Below, piece by piece: positions 18,301 to 28,527 of a DNA stretch of 64,000 nt. Position numbers and translations under genes: made by a program. The DNA comes from Proteobacteria bacterium DTSAM18 (GTDB lineage Bacteria > Myxococcota_A > UBA796 > GCA-2862545). The DNA is taken from contig JARACJ010000003.1 in NCBI GenBank assembly GCA_028767165.1, forward strand, positions 62,001-126,000, written 5' to 3'. Within the stretch, counting starts at the first letter, position 1, and each line of letters begins with the position of its first letter. The notes under the pieces were generated by a model. The model saw only the letters and a program-made list of their open reading frames with translations. It was not told the origin of the DNA and did no database searches.

Positions 18301-21285
18301 ATCGGGGTGGATGGTGGCCACGGCATCGTTGCAGTCGCCGTCCTGCAAGGCCACGCCCGCGGTCTGGCAGGTGATGTCGGTGCTCGACTGGGTCTGTGAG
18401 CGGCCGTAGCCGTCCTGGTCCACGTCGGTCCAGCACAGCTCGGTGCCGTCACAGTTGGAGTCGACGTTGTCGGCGACCGCCTCCACGGCTCCCGGATGGA
18501 TGCCGTCGTCGTAGTCGTCGCAGTCGGTGTTCAGGGAGCTCACGCCGTCGGCGTTGCAGGTGAGATCGGTGCTCGGGGCGGGGTTGATGGAGCCGAAGCC
18601 GTCCTCGTCGTAGTCGAGGTAGCAGGACTCGTAGCCGTCGCAGTTCTCGTCGACGCCGTTGTCGGCGATCTCGGTGGCGGAGGGGTTCAGCGCGGCGTCG
18701 CTGTCGTCGCAGTCGGAGCTGTTGTCCGCCACGCCCGGCAGGTTGCACAGGGGGTCGGAGGAGTTGATCGCCGTGCTGCTGCCGTAGCCGTCGTTGTCGG
18801 CGTCGACGAAGCACTGGGAGAAGCCGGAGCAGTCGTAGTCCACGCCGGCATCACTGCCCTGGGGAGCCCCCGGGTACACGTCCGACCGGCTGTCGTCGCA
18901 GTCGTTGTTGTTGTTGGAGGCGCCGCTCGCCGTGATGCAGGTGAGATCGGTGGTCAGGAACGTGGTGTCCTGCCCGAAGTTGTCGCCGTCGCCGTCGGTG
19001 TAACAGGACTCCTTGCCGTCGCAGTCCTCGTCCACGCCGCTGGCGGGCAGCTCGTCCGCCCCCGGGTGGATGGTGAAGCCCGTGGTGCTGTCGTCGCAGT
19101 CGTCGCTGTTGGAGGAGACGTTGCCGACGGAGCAGTCGAGGGAAGGGGAGTTGACGAGGGTGGTGGAGCCGTAGCCGTCGGAGTCCTGGTCCTCGAAGCA
19201 GGTCTCGAGGCCGTCGCAGTTCTGGTCGATGCCGTCGTTGGCCACCTCGGTGGCACCCGGATGGATCCCGGAGGCCCCGGCCCCCACGTCGAGGCAGTCG
19301 AGGTCGTTGGTGCTCACACCGGTGGTGGTGCAGGTGAGATCGGTCGAGGACTCCGTGCCGGTTCCGCCGTAGCCGTCCTCGTCGGCGTCCGTGTAGCACA
19401 GCTCCGTGTTGTCACAGTCCTGGTCGATGCCGTCGGCCACGCCCTCCACGGCACCCGGGTACACCCCGGCGTTGCTGTCGTCGCAGTCGCCGGTGAGCTC
19501 GGACACGTAGGGCTCGGTGCAGCCTCCGGACGTCGAGGAGATGGTGAGGCTGCCGCCGATGCCATCGCCGTCGGCGTCCACGTAGCACTCCTGCAGCGCA
19601 TCGCAGTTCTGGTCGATGCCGTCGCCGGCCGGGTCCGGTGCGCCAGGGTGGATGCTCGCGTTGCTGTCGTTGCAGTCGTCGTTGCGAGCCGACCAACCCT
19701 GCAGACTACAGGTGACGTCTGCAATCTCGGACCAGCTCATCTGGTCGTTGCCGTAGGTGTCGTAGTCATCGTCGTCCCAGCACTTCTCGAGGCCGTCGCA
19801 GTTGGAGTCGATGCCGTCGGCCACGGCCTCCTCCGCATCCGGGTGGATGGCGGCACCGGTGCCGGGTGTGTCGTCGCAGTCGTCGTTCTCGAGGGACAGG
19901 CCGGGACCCACGCAGCTCAGGTTGCCGGTGCTGGTCTCTTCGTCGTGGCCCACCGTGTCGCCATCGTCGTCGATGTAGCACAGCTCGAGACCGTCGCAGT
20001 CCTCGTCGATGCCGCTCGCCACGACCTCCGGTGCGCCCGGGTAGACCGCCGCGTCGAGGTCGTCGCAGTCGTCGAAGTTGGTGGCATGACCCGCGCTCGT
20101 GCACGTGACGTCGGACGTGGTGGTGGTGGACCCCGAGCCGAAGCCGTCGCCATCGGAATCGACGTAGCAGATCTCCACGCCGTCGCAGTTGTCGTCGACG
20201 CCGTTCGCGATGACCTCCGGCGACCCTGGATTGACCTCGCCGTCCTCGTCGTCGCAGTCGTCGTCGTTGTCTGCCACGCCCGTGGCGAGGCAGCTCATCG
20301 CCGCGGAGGAGACCACCTCGGGGACGCCGTAGAAGTCGCCGTCCTCGTCGAGGTAGCAGTCCTCCAGGCCGTCGCAGTTGGAGTCGACCCCGTCGGCCAC
20401 GCCCTCCGTGGCGCCCGGGTGGGTCTGCGTGCCGCCGATCAGCGGGTTGTCGTTGCAGTCGTCACCGCCGCAGAAGTCCCCGGCCGCCCAGTAGCCGTCG
20501 CCGTCCATGTCGCAGCACACGCCGTCGTCGGCGCAGTCCGGGTCGTCGCAGTCGATCAGCCCGTCGAAGTCGTTGTCGACGCCGTCGGTGCATTCCTCGA
20601 AGCAGGGCGGACAGTCCTCGGTGTCGAGGCAGTCCACCAGGTCGTCGGCATCGTTGTCCACGAGATCGTCGCAGATCTCGTTGCAGTCCGCCTCGAGATC
20701 ATAGTCGCGGGCACTGTAGATGTTGCAGTCCGCGAAGGGGTTGAGGCTGCCCGCCCCCTTGCGCTCCACGATGATGAAGTAGGTGCGGTCCTCTTCACAG
20801 TCGAAGGTGATCTGCTCGTTGTTCGCGCCTCCACTGTTGGAGGCATCGAGGCAGGAGCTGGAGGAGCCCGACGAGCAGTCGTCGTCCATGACGAACAGGT
20901 CGACGTTGCAGTCGTTTCCGCTGAGGTCGATCGTGACCGGGGCGTCGTTGCCACAGGTGAAGCCCCAGACATCCGCACCGTCGTCGTAGTCGTGGGTGAC
21001 GCCGCACCCGTCGTACATGTCGTCCTCGAACAGACCGGTGATGGTGTCCCACAGGTTGTAGGACACGTCACCCGACGCCGTGGTGTCGGTACAGGAGAGG
21101 ATGTCGTTGTTGCTGATCTCACAGTCGTCCGCGAAGGCAGGGGAGGCCAGTTGGATGCCCAGCGCCACGCCGCCTCCGACCGCCCCACGGCGCATCGGAC
21201 GCCCGGGACGAGGCCGGAACGCTATCGACGTGTCCATCAGTGACCGGAATCTTCTGCGAAGGTGCGGAAAACGAGCCTGAAACAT
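15313..21285 (-). CDS. Giant secreted DCDD (MopE-type) repeat protein with MYXO-CTERM-like tail, ~1990 aa
   Basis: The start at 21285 has a GGGGAGGGAG Shine-Dalgarno; an in-frame ATG at 21237 and a more distal one at 21393 are alternatives. A basic leader with hydrophobic VGGGVALGIQLASPAFA precedes mature Asp-Asp-Cys. Residues ~50-220 resemble a PPC-type beta domain with many Cys. About 18 consecutive repeats of roughly 65 residues follow, each shaped E-x-C-[YWF]-x-D-x-D-x-D..DCDD..HPGA.E...G.D.NCDG. Roughly ten shorter MopE-type units of ~45 residues come next. The C-terminus is Cys, Gly-rich spacer, hydrophobic AWLGLLLLPALV and RRRRAA, a sorting-tail layout. I infer a long, disulphide-bonded, Ca2+-stabilised cell-surface filament. 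Confidence 0.88.
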   Translation of the reverse strand: MFQARFPHLRRRFRSLMDTSIAFRPRPGRPMRRGAVGGGVALGIQLASPAFADDCEISNNDILSCTDTTASGDVSYNLWDTITGLFEDDMYDGCGVTHDYDDGADVWGFTCGNDAPVTIDLSGNDCNVDLFVMDDDCSSGSSSSCLDASNSGGANNEQITFDCEEDRTYFIIVERKGAGSLNPFADCNIYSARDYDLEADCNEICDDLVDNDADDLVDCLDTEDCPPCFEECTDGVDNDFDGLIDCDDPDCADDGVCCDMDGDGYWAAGDFCGGDDCNDNPLIGGTQTHPGATEGVADGVDSNCDGLEDCYLDEDGDFYGVPEVVSSAAMSCLATGVADNDDDCDDEDGEVNPGSPEVIANGVDDNCDGVEICYVDSDGDGFGSGSTTTTSDVTCTSAGHATNFDDCDDLDAAVYPGAPEVVASGIDEDCDGLELCYIDDDGDTVGHDEETSTGNLSCVGPGLSLENDDCDDTPGTGAAIHPDAEEAVADGIDSNCDGLEKCWDDDDYDTYGNDQMSWSEIADVTCSLQGWSARNDDCNDSNASIHPGAPDPAGDGIDQNCDALQECYVDADGDGIGGSLTISSTSGGCTEPYVSELTGDCDDSNAGVYPGAVEGVADGIDQDCDNTELCYTDADEDGYGGTGTESSTDLTCTTTGVSTNDLDCLDVGAGASGIHPGATEVANDGIDQNCDGLETCFEDQDSDGYGSTTLVNSPSLDCSVGNVSSNSDDCDDSTTGFTIHPGADELPASGVDEDCDGKESCYTDGDGDNFGQDTTFLTTDLTCITASGASNNNNDCDDSRSDVYPGAPQGSDAGVDYDCSGFSQCFVDADNDGYGSSTAINSSDPLCNLPGVADNSSDCDDSDAALNPSATEIADNGVDENCDGYESCYLDYDEDGFGSINPAPSTDLTCNADGVSSLNTDCDDYDDGIHPGAVEAVADNVDSNCDGTELCWTDVDQDGYGRSQTQSSTDITCQTAGVALQDGDCNDAVATIHPDAVDIPANGIDEDCDNLYACYEDLDDDSYGTILTVDSTSSTCSTTGSSQLATDCNDDPETGGDIHPGATEIPGNGIDENCDGIESCYLDGDGDGYGGAATQASAVLNCSGPGLSLLGTDCDDGDANRYPGATETVADGIDSDCDGKETCWLDADGDTFGGPLTELSAQLNCLAPGVSDNNDDCFDQSPEGASIYPGAVELPADSIDSDCDGLESCYDDGDGDGYGTNTTVDSTLIECNGPGVSPRQDDCDDADYTVHPDQAESPADNLDSNCDGMESCWTDADGDTYGSSTLQDSTSIACTAPGVSTNDDDCNDTPPDGYYIHPGATEVVGNSVDENCDGSEDCYTDADDDGWGSTVLVASTSMDCSLPGRTASPGDCDDGDDTIHPGADEVAADGIDQDCDGGDACFQDLDDDGYGTEELFYSTDMDCNDWHESTVSTDCVDGGSLLGISSSMIHPGAIEVCNGVDDDCDEQTDDEDASLQSAPQWWADDDGDGFGDDLDVTSACDAPDGYVGEDGDCDDDDANVNPDALEICDPNDVDENCNGVADETDPTVTDAELYHPDDDGDGYGSDDPMLAALLCDASIPGYITDGTDCDDTEFDVNPGEEEVVYDGFDNDCDPLTLDDDLDQDGFDHTVDCNDVPPHGASMNSDQDEVSWPNHIDDDCDGYTDEGTIAFDDDGDGFTENGGDCDDDDITRHPGATETANAVDDNCNGTVDENTSVYDDDGDGFTEAQGDCNDYAPAVFPGAVEQMSNGIDDDCDGSVDGGAFDEDGDGYAIDGGDCDDTDASVYPGSPELPDTLDNDCDGTVDEGTSLFDDDGDGQSEAQGDCNDANPDTNTGATEVANGVDDDCDGIIDNHTSNSDDDQDGFAENQGDCDDANPNVHPGAEELGNGVDDDCDGQIDEGLIDIDQDGYTTEAGDCDDLDGWAHPDMDEMCDGVDNDCDGVTDENCAGGQELADTGLALADGSGCNQGGGSPAWLGLLLLPALVRRRRAA

Positions 21286-21451
21286 GGTTCTCCCTCCCCA
21301 AGGAGTGCCGTGTTCCCACCAGTTCGGTACTGCGGAAATCACGGGGGCGCCATTGTCGCATGTCCGGCCGTCCATCACCACCGACCCGGCCAAAGCCCGG
21401 CCTGGCGGCCTGTCGAAGCGGGTCCGTCACGGGCGCGTGCCAAAATCAGGC

Positions 21452-21467
21452 CACGGCCGCGGCCGTG
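21452..21467. promoter_or_regulatory. Perfect 16-bp palindrome, possible operator
   Basis: CACGGCCGCGGCCGTG is identical to its own reverse complement and is flanked by an A/T-rich AAAA on one side. It is 167 bases upstream of the DCDD-repeat gene start and about 200 bases upstream of ompA. A dimeric regulator serving both genes is possible; GC-rich chance palindromes are also common at this base composition. Confidence 0.3.
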
Positions 21468-21547
21468 AAAAGGCGGTCCGTTCCAACCATGTCAGGGGGG
21501 CAGTCTCCGGGCGGTGTCACAAATCTCCGGACGACCAAAAAAGCTGG

Positions 21548-21576
21548 TCGCGGCTCGCAGGGTCTGCTGGTAAGCT
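21548..21576 (+). promoter_or_regulatory. Candidate extended -10 promoter for the ompA operon
   Basis: TGG-TAAGCT (21568-21576) fits an extended -10 element (TGn followed by TAnnnT). No clear -35 box is seen 17 bases upstream. It would leave a leader of about 85 bases before the ompA ATG at 21669. Offered as a guess from pattern only. Confidence 0.3.
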
Positions 21577-21668
21577 GCGGCGTCCAGAAAGCCAGGAAGG
21601 GTGAGATCCCATCCCATCCCCACTGGCGTGACTTGTTGCCCAACCGAAACAGTCGGGAAGATATCCAC

Positions 21669-23531
21669 ATGAAGGTCTGCTTCGCCCCTCATCGTCTTTC
21701 GGTCAAGGTGGCCACCGCCGCCGCGCTGGCCGTCCTCCCTGCACTTGCTGCCGCCCAGGACGCACCCGTCCGCAACGGCGTCAGCGCAGACCCCGAGATG
21801 GTCAACCCCCGGTTCGGCGACTCCGCCCTTCCCGGCGTGAACGCTCCCAGCCAGGATGTGAAGAACACCATCCGCTGGGGTCTGTTCCTGCAGTACCAGA
21901 CCAACCCCGTCACGGGCTATCGCCTGGACCAGGATGTCGGCGCCATCGTCGCCAACCGGATCAGCACGCAGCTCGGCCTGAGCTGGGATGCGACCGACTT
22001 CCTGACCGTGCGGATGGTCGCGCCCATCGTCACCAACTGGGGCACCAACGTCCCCGACTTCGACGCCTCCGGCGTCTGGATGGGCGACATCTACGGTGGT
22101 GCCACCGTCACCTTCCTGAAGACCAAGGGCTTCAAGATGGGTGTCGATGCCGACATCTGGTTCCCCTCCGGCACCCGCAACGTCTACGTGGGTGAGGGCA
22201 CCCTCCGTGCCGGTGGTGGCCTGAACATGATGGGCACCCTCGGCCCCATCGACCTGATGGGCAACGTGGGCGTCATCGCCCGCCCCGTCATCGACACCGG
22301 CGCCGACTTCGACATCGGTCCCGAGCTGTACGCCGGTCAGGGCCTGCGCATCACGCTGCCCTGGCTGCCCCTGGCGTTCACCCAGTCCCTGCACTACCGC
22401 GGTTACTTCACCAACTTCGGTGGCGGTGATGCCGAGAACGCGCTGGAGGTCCTGGGCGGTGTCCAGATGCCCTTCCGCAACATCGGCTACAACACCCACA
22501 TGACCGTCGACCTGCAGGCCGGCCGTGGCACCAACCAGGGCTACGGCACCACCGACTTCCGGATGGTCGCTGGCGTCACCTTCACCCGCAACCCCGGCAA
22601 GAAGCCCCGTCCGGTGGTGGTCGAGGTCGAGCCCCCGCCGGCCGTCCTCCCGCCCATCGTCGAGGAGCCCGTCGAGGAGGAGTGGCAGGAGGGTGAGGTC
22701 GCTCGTAAGGTCAACGACCAGATCGAGATCCGCGACCCGATCCAGTTCCAGGTCGACACCAACATCATCCTCCCCGAGTCCCTGCACATTCTCGACGCCG
22801 TGGCCAAGGTCATGAACGAGAACGCGCTGGTCAAGCTGGTCGTCATCGAGGGCCACGCTTCCGCCGAGGGTGACTTCAAGTACAACTACGAGCTGTCGGC
22901 ATCCCGTGCCGAGGCCGTGTACCGTCAGCTGCTCATGAACGGCGTCGCTCCCGAGCGTCTCGCCTGGCGCGGCCGCGGTGAGGTCGACCCCAAGGTCGAT
23001 GGTGAGGACGAGGAGTCCCTGGCCGTCAACCGTCGCGTCGAGTTCCACGTCGCAGCCCAGTACACCGAGTTCGACGACCTGCCGTCCTACGGCAAGACCC
23101 AGAAGCTCCCTTGGAACGGCGCCTCCAACAAGGTCATCCAGCCTCTGTCCCCCGCAGAGATCGAGGAGGCCCGCATGAAGGCAGAGCGCGACCGCGCTGC
23201 TGAGGAAGAGGAGGAGATGTCCTCCTTCGGTGGTTCCTCCGAGGAGGAGTTCTCCTTCGACGGCGATGATGCCTCCAAGTCCGAGGAGCAGGCACAGCCC
23301 GAGCCCGCACCCGAGGCGTTCGAGGACACCAGCTTCGAGGAGTCCGCAGAGGACGAGGGTGACGACTTCTTCTTCGGTGAGGAGGAGGAGCCCGAGGCCA
23401 CCGAGCCCGCACCCGTCGAGGAGTCCGCCGACGAGGCCGCTCCCGCCGACGACGCCGCAGAGGACGACGCCGCCGAGGCCGGCGCCGAGTCCGACAACGC
23501 TGACGCATCTGATTCCGAGGGGGATGAGTGA
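21669..23531 (+). CDS. OmpA-family outer-membrane protein with acidic C-terminal tail, 620 aa
   Basis: A signal peptide ([16 protein letters not shown], about residues 14-29) leads into a ~300-residue beta-barrel-like region (alternating strands such as [18 protein letters not shown]). A proline/glutamate linker ([13 protein letters not shown]) is followed by an OmpA C-terminal domain around residues 355-460. That domain shows [25 protein letters not shown] and NRRVEFHV, the peptidoglycan-binding signature. After the OmpA fold there is an unusual ~110-residue tail rich in Glu/Asp with Pro/Ala, ending SEGDE. The stop overlaps the next start by one base (TGATG), implying translational coupling with tspA1. 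GGGAAG precedes the ATG. Codon choice favours CGT/GGT and avoids CGG, suggesting high expression. Confidence 0.88.
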   Translation: MKVCFAPHRLSVKVATAAALAVLPALAAAQDAPVRNGVSADPEMVNPRFGDSALPGVNAPSQDVKNTIRWGLFLQYQTNPVTGYRLDQDVGAIVANRISTQLGLSWDATDFLTVRMVAPIVTNWGTNVPDFDASGVWMGDIYGGATVTFLKTKGFKMGVDADIWFPSGTRNVYVGEGTLRAGGGLNMMGTLGPIDLMGNVGVIARPVIDTGADFDIGPELYAGQGLRITLPWLPLAFTQSLHYRGYFTNFGGGDAENALEVLGGVQMPFRNIGYNTHMTVDLQAGRGTNQGYGTTDFRMVAGVTFTRNPGKKPRPVVVEVEPPPAVLPPIVEEPVEEEWQEGEVARKVNDQIEIRDPIQFQVDTNIILPESLHILDAVAKVMNENALVKLVVIEGHASAEGDFKYNYELSASRAEAVYRQLLMNGVAPERLAWRGRGEVDPKVDGEDEESLAVNRRVEFHVAAQYTEFDDLPSYGKTQKLPWNGASNKVIQPLSPAEIEEARMKAERDRAAEEEEEMSSFGGSSEEEFSFDGDDASKSEEQAQPEPAPEAFEDTSFEESAEDEGDDFFFGEEEEPEATEPAPVEESADEAAPADDAAEDDAAEAGAESDNADASDSEGDE

Positions 23532-26377
23532 TGAACTGGAATCGTCAACCCACGCACCGCCGCGTGGCCGTGGGAGCCTGCCTTGCGGCAGCGCTCCTCG
23601 GCACGGAGGCCATGGCCCAGGAGAGGGCCATCGCCATCCTGCGCGCAGTCAGCGACATCCAGGTGTCCGACGACGTGGTGCAGAAGATCTACGATATCGG
23701 CGACGTGTCCACCACGTTCCGCATCGATGAGATCGACGTCAGCTCGACTGCTCCGTCCCTGCAGCAGCTCGACGAGTACGACGCCGTGCTCGTGTACAAC
23801 TACGAGACCGCCTACGGCGATCCCGATGGCCTCGGCGACGTCCTCGCCGACTTCATCGAGCAGGGCGGTGGTGTCACCGTCATGGGTCGTGCCTGGGAGT
23901 CCGGCGGTGCCTACGCCCTCGGCGGCCGCTTCATGGACGAGTACTCGCCCTTCACCGACAGCGGCACCTACACCGTCTGGCAGGATGAGGTCCCCGAGTC
24001 CGGCCTGAACGCATGGCGCTCCGAAGAGGTCGATGCGGCCTCCGCACAGTACTTCGGCGTGGCCCGGTTCTACACCTACGCCCTGAACAGCGCCTTCCTC
24101 ACGGGCCTGCAGCTCCGCGACAACGCCGAGCTCGTGTCCGTGTGGACCCAGTGGAGCAGCCTGCCCTACGTGCCCTTCGCGCAGCAGAGCCCCGACTGGC
24201 AGGGTACCCTCGGCGACCGCTGGGTCCTGCCCGGCAACGCCTTCCCGCCCGCAGACAACGTCGGCCTCGACGATGCCGGCTTCCCGTACAACCTGTACGA
24301 GAACTGGGAAGACGACTACGCCGCGAGCGAGAGCGACACCGGTCTGCCGATGCTCCCCGCCGATGAGGATGTCGTCGACCCCGACGACTGGGCCGATCAC
24401 GCCCTGGTGGCAGTCCTGCCCCCTCAGATCGAAGGCTACGGTGGCGTCGTCGCCATCAACTCCGAGGCCGTCTCCTCCGACGCCGTCGAGGGTGGCTGGA
24501 TGGCTGCGGGCAACATCGTGTCCCACGGTGGCGCCCTGATGAACTCCTCCATCATGTGGTCCATCCAGGAGCGACGCATCTGCTACAACAGCGCGTTCGC
24601 CTGCGAGCCTTCTCCGCTCGTTCCCTTCGGCGACCTCGGCTACGAGCTCGCAGAGGGCTGGTCCATGGATGACGAGGGCATGTTCTCCTACGAGGGCGGC
24701 CTGATCACCGACCCCCTGAACCCCTCCCTGAAGTGGATCGAGGGCTGGGAGGTCGACGACGACGGAGCGCTTCTCGACGGCGAGGGCAACGTCCTCGAGC
24801 CCCACGTCTACTGCGAGGACATCAACGCCAACGGCATGGACGTCGGCCTCGAGATGCCCATCGACTTCGAACTCGAGGGCTGCGAGGTCTTCGAGGACAT
24901 GACCGTTCCGGTCTACATCGAAGGCATCGAGTACGGCTACCCCGTCTACCGCACCACCGACTGGTTCTGGAACTACGGTGACTTCGGTTGTGACTACCCC
25001 GTCAATGCCTGGGGCATGGGTTGGTACGACCTGAACGATCCGATGGCTCCCCAGCCGCCGCCCTGGTACGACACCGACCTCATCCAGTACTTCGTCGAGG
25101 GCTTCCCTTGCCCCGATCTCGACGCCGACCTGGATCTGCTCGGCGACTGTGGCAGCCCGATGCCCGTGGTCACCGTGGTGCACGATCCCTTCGGCATCCC
25201 GATCGGTGAGCAGTGGACCTCCGTCACCTTCGACGCCGACAACGCCCCCGCCTGCCCCAACACCCTGCAGATGGACGGCGACTGCGACAACATCGGCGAC
25301 TGCCAGGACATCTGTCCCACCATCTTCGATGGTGCCCGCAGCCCCGACTCGCAGACCGACACCGAGATGTTCCCCGATGGCGTCGGCCTCCTGTGCGACA
25401 ACGCCCCCGGTGGCCTGAACATCAACCCCGACCAGACCGACGCCGACTTCGACACCATCGGCGACATCATGGACAACTGCCCGGGCATCTACAACCCGAG
25501 CCAGTCCGATGCCGATGGCGATGGTCTGGGCGATGAGTGCGACAACTGCTACCTCATCGGCAACCCCGACCAGGCCGACTTCGATCTCGACGACGTGGGC
25601 GACGCCTGCGACAACTGCCTGATCGACTGGAACGCAGACCAGATGAACAACGACACCGACGAGTTCGGTGACATCTGCGACAACTGCCCCTACCACACCA
25701 ACACCTACAAGGTGCCGGTGCTCGACGAGAACGGCGACCCCGTCCTCGACATCGATGGCAACATCATCTACAGCATCGAGCAGGACGACACCGACGGTGA
25801 CGGCTGGGGCGATGCCTGTGATGTCTGCGAGGGCCCCGTCAACCCGATGCAGCTCGACATCGACGGTGACCTGCTCGGCGACGAGTGCGACAACTGCCCG
25901 ATGGACTTCAACCCCGACCAGTACGACCTCGACCAGGACGGCTTCGGTGCGGTCTGTGACAACTGTCCCGACCTCGAGAACCCCAACCAGGCGGATCTCG
26001 ACGGCGACGGCATCGGCGATGCCTGCGACAACTGCCCGCTGACCTTCAACCCCGAGCAGGTCGATCGTGATGGCGACGGCATCGGCGACCTCTGCGACGT
26101 CTGTCCTCTGGTGATGGACGAGGAGCAGGGTGATGTCGACGGCGATGGCGTGGGCGATGTCTGCGACAACTGCGTCAACCTGCCCAACGGTCTGCAGATC
26201 GACTCCGACTTCAACGGCTTCGGCGACGAGTGCGACATCGCACTGCGTGGCGGTGGCAACCGCGCCATGGGCTGCAACACCAACGCGCCCATCTCCATGA
26301 CCTGGGGCCTCGCCCTGCTCGGTCTGGCCGGCCTCCGTCGTCGCCGCGATGACAACGTTCGTGGAGGTGCTCTGTGA
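23531..26377 (+). CDS. TspA1: ThuA-like domain + thrombospondin type-3 repeats + sorting tail, 948 aa
   Basis: The start ATG shares its A with the ompA stop. A signal peptide ends near AMAQ. Residues ~32-130 read as a class-I-amidotransferase/ThuA-like Rossmann domain (YDAVLVYN, then [19 protein letters not shown]), identified from pattern and without an obvious catalytic Cys. A long unrecognised region follows. About 14 TSP type-3 repeats (DxDxDGxGDxCDNCPxxxNPxQ) span residues ~580-900; these bind Ca2+ in metazoan homologues. The tail LRGGG..GC, hydrophobic ALLGLAGL and RRRR matches the MYXO-CTERM layout. It is clearly paralogous to the gene at 29053 and overlaps the next gene by 4 bases. 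Confidence 0.85.
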   Translation: MNWNRQPTHRRVAVGACLAAALLGTEAMAQERAIAILRAVSDIQVSDDVVQKIYDIGDVSTTFRIDEIDVSSTAPSLQQLDEYDAVLVYNYETAYGDPDGLGDVLADFIEQGGGVTVMGRAWESGGAYALGGRFMDEYSPFTDSGTYTVWQDEVPESGLNAWRSEEVDAASAQYFGVARFYTYALNSAFLTGLQLRDNAELVSVWTQWSSLPYVPFAQQSPDWQGTLGDRWVLPGNAFPPADNVGLDDAGFPYNLYENWEDDYAASESDTGLPMLPADEDVVDPDDWADHALVAVLPPQIEGYGGVVAINSEAVSSDAVEGGWMAAGNIVSHGGALMNSSIMWSIQERRICYNSAFACEPSPLVPFGDLGYELAEGWSMDDEGMFSYEGGLITDPLNPSLKWIEGWEVDDDGALLDGEGNVLEPHVYCEDINANGMDVGLEMPIDFELEGCEVFEDMTVPVYIEGIEYGYPVYRTTDWFWNYGDFGCDYPVNAWGMGWYDLNDPMAPQPPPWYDTDLIQYFVEGFPCPDLDADLDLLGDCGSPMPVVTVVHDPFGIPIGEQWTSVTFDADNAPACPNTLQMDGDCDNIGDCQDICPTIFDGARSPDSQTDTEMFPDGVGLLCDNAPGGLNINPDQTDADFDTIGDIMDNCPGIYNPSQSDADGDGLGDECDNCYLIGNPDQADFDLDDVGDACDNCLIDWNADQMNNDTDEFGDICDNCPYHTNTYKVPVLDENGDPVLDIDGNIIYSIEQDDTDGDGWGDACDVCEGPVNPMQLDIDGDLLGDECDNCPMDFNPDQYDLDQDGFGAVCDNCPDLENPNQADLDGDGIGDACDNCPLTFNPEQVDRDGDGIGDLCDVCPLVMDEEQGDVDGDGVGDVCDNCVNLPNGLQIDSDFNGFGDECDIALRGGGNRAMGCNTNAPISMTWGLALLGLAGLRRRRDDNVRGGAL

Positions 26378-28527
26378 GCCGCCGCAACATCCTTCGTCTC
26401 TCCCTGGTTGCAGGGCTCGGTCTGGCTTCCTCCGTGAACGCATTCGCGCAGGAGGAGGACACCTTCGATGTCGCCGTCCTCGGCGCGGTGTCCACCTGGG
26501 TCTACAACTACGACCTCGAGATCCTCGTCGGCGCCCACCCGGACGTCGACACCGTCGAGAGCTTCGAGATCTCCGGCTACACGCCGGTCCTCGACGACCT
26601 CGTCGATGAGGAGGGCAACCTCCACTACGAGGCCATCCTGGTGTACGCCGACACCGCCTTCCACGATGCCGACGAGCTCGGCGACGTGCTGGTGGACTAC
26701 ATCGAGGCCGGTGGTGGCGTCGTCGTGGCCGGCTACGCATTCAACGATGGCAACGCCATCGGCGGTCGCTTCGCGAGCGAAGGCTACTACCCGCTCACCA
26801 CCGACGGTACCCAGCAGACCGATGTCGGTCCTCTGCGGAGCTGGTGGCCCGGTGAGCCCAACAGCCACGATCCCATCTGCACCGAGAAGGGCATCCACGC
26901 GATCTGGAAGGGCGTGAACTGGTTCTACGGTGGCGACAAGGCCATGCACACCAGCGGCCTGACCCCCACCACCACCGCGGAAGAGGTGGGTCAGTGGGAG
27001 AACGGCGAGATCTTCGCGGCCACCCTCGAGGCTGCCGCCGGTCGCGTCGTGGGCCTGAACTTCATGCCCGTGTCCAACTACCTGGCCAACATCTACCCCG
27101 GTGTTGAGGGCAACTACGAGGTGGGTGGCTACCACCCCCTCGACGGTGAGTTCGCCCTGAGCTCCATGGGCTTCTCCATCCTCGGCAGCTCGCTGCTGTG
27201 GTCGGCGAACCTGGAGACCACCAGCTTCAACTCCACAATCGTGCAGGACCTCAACTGCAACAACCTCGACTGGTCGGTCGAGTTCGAGGTCGATACCGCC
27301 GACCCCGAGTGCGAGAACGAGGAAGGTTCGTCCCGCGACGAGTTCTACCTGTACGGCGAGTACGGTTGCGAGTTCAACGTCACCAACCTCGATCGTGATG
27401 GCGACGGCCTCGGTGAGGTGCCCCAGCAGATCTTCGCCGACCCGGACGATCTGTACCCGGCCCACATCGGTCCCACGTGCGACAACTGCGCAGACTTCTT
27501 CAACCCTGACCAGAAGGACATCGACTCCGACGGTACGGGTGACTGCTGCGACCCCTGTCCCACGATTCCGCCCGCAATGCCCGGCAACCAGGATCAGGAC
27601 TACTACCCGGTCGAGTGTGACAACACCGACGGCTTCTTCAACGACGACCAGGCCGACGGCGACTACGACGGCGTGGGCGACGTGGGCGACAACTGCCCCG
27701 AGCTGTACAACCCGTGGCAGCGTGATGGTGGCCCCCTGCAGGGCGAGCTGGAGTTCGCTCCGTTCCCCGACGGCGTGGGCGACACCTGCGACAACTGTCC
27801 CGAGCACATCAACCCCGGTCAGTCCGATCTCGATGGCGACGGTTGGGGCGACGTCTGCGACAACTGCGTGAACGTGCCCAACTTCGACCAGACCGACTTC
27901 GACAACGACGGCCTCGGCGATGCCTGCGACATGTGTCCGCAGAACCCCATCCTGGCCCTGTCCGACCTCGACAACGACGGTGTGGGCGACTTCTGCGACC
28001 AGTGCCCGAGCAACCCCGATCCGCTGCAGCTCGACATCGACGGCGACGGCTTCGGTGACGCTTGCGACAACTGCCCTGAGCTCCCCAACAACCAGGTGGA
28101 TGCGGACCAGGACGGTGCTGGCGACGCCTGCGACAACTGCCTCGACCTCCCCAACGAGGATCAGCTCGACCTCGACGACGACGGTGTGGGCGACGCCTGC
28201 GACAACTGTCCGCTGGTGGGCAACCCCACCCAGTCCGACAAGGACAACGACGGCATCGGTGATGTCTGCGATGTCTGCCCCTCGCTGCGCAACCCCAACC
28301 AGCGCGACATGGACGGTGACGGTGCTGGCGACGAGTGTGACAACTGTCCCACCGTGGCCAACCCCGACCAGGCCGATGAGGATGGCGACGGCAAGGGCGA
28401 CGTCTGTGACGTCCAGGTCCGTGGTGGCGGTGAGGTCTCCTCCTGCAACACCGTGTCTGGTGCCGGCTCCCTCGGTGGTCTCGCTCTGCTCATGATGGGC
28501 GGCTTCATTCGCCGCCGCCGCGACTGA
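26374..28527 (+). CDS. TspB1: ThuA-like domain + thrombospondin type-3 repeats + sorting tail, 717 aa
   Basis: A GTG start overlaps the tspA1 stop (GTGA), with GGAGG a few bases upstream. The signal peptide is [18 protein letters not shown]. The N-terminal domain ([50 protein letters not shown]) is related to that of tspA1, so the two partners share an ancestor. Residues ~340-680 are TSP type-3 repeats. The C-terminus has RGGGEVSSC, then hydrophobic [12 protein letters not shown] and RRRRD. It is paralogous over its full length to the gene at 31689. It is the last gene before a hairpin array and tandem terminators. Confidence 0.85.
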   Translation: MSRRNILRLSLVAGLGLASSVNAFAQEEDTFDVAVLGAVSTWVYNYDLEILVGAHPDVDTVESFEISGYTPVLDDLVDEEGNLHYEAILVYADTAFHDADELGDVLVDYIEAGGGVVVAGYAFNDGNAIGGRFASEGYYPLTTDGTQQTDVGPLRSWWPGEPNSHDPICTEKGIHAIWKGVNWFYGGDKAMHTSGLTPTTTAEEVGQWENGEIFAATLEAAAGRVVGLNFMPVSNYLANIYPGVEGNYEVGGYHPLDGEFALSSMGFSILGSSLLWSANLETTSFNSTIVQDLNCNNLDWSVEFEVDTADPECENEEGSSRDEFYLYGEYGCEFNVTNLDRDGDGLGEVPQQIFADPDDLYPAHIGPTCDNCADFFNPDQKDIDSDGTGDCCDPCPTIPPAMPGNQDQDYYPVECDNTDGFFNDDQADGDYDGVGDVGDNCPELYNPWQRDGGPLQGELEFAPFPDGVGDTCDNCPEHINPGQSDLDGDGWGDVCDNCVNVPNFDQTDFDNDGLGDACDMCPQNPILALSDLDNDGVGDFCDQCPSNPDPLQLDIDGDGFGDACDNCPELPNNQVDADQDGAGDACDNCLDLPNEDQLDLDDDGVGDACDNCPLVGNPTQSDKDNDGIGDVCDVCPSLRNPNQRDMDGDGAGDECDNCPTVANPDQADEDGDGKGDVCDVQVRGGGEVSSCNTVSGAGSLGGLALLMMGGFIRRRRD

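Larger units (their letters stand above)
21286..21668. other. Divergent intergenic region between the giant DCDD gene and ompA
   Basis: These 383 bases separate two divergently transcribed surface-protein genes and contain no convincing gene. They hold a perfect 16-bp palindrome and an extended -10 candidate, listed separately. AT content is locally higher than in the coding neighbours (for example the CCAAAAAAGC stretch near 21535), as expected for promoters. Confidence 0.6.

Noticed and set aside
15226-18399. Long plus-strand open frame opposite the DCDD-repeat gene
   Set aside because: The translation is Val/Ala/Gly-rich periodic sequence mirroring the DCDD repeats, as expected for an antisense shadow.
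23531-26377. Active amidotransferase/ThuA enzyme in the Tsp N-domain
   Set aside because: The fold-like pattern is present, but I could not find a nucleophilic Cys-His-Glu arrangement, so no enzymatic activity is claimed.
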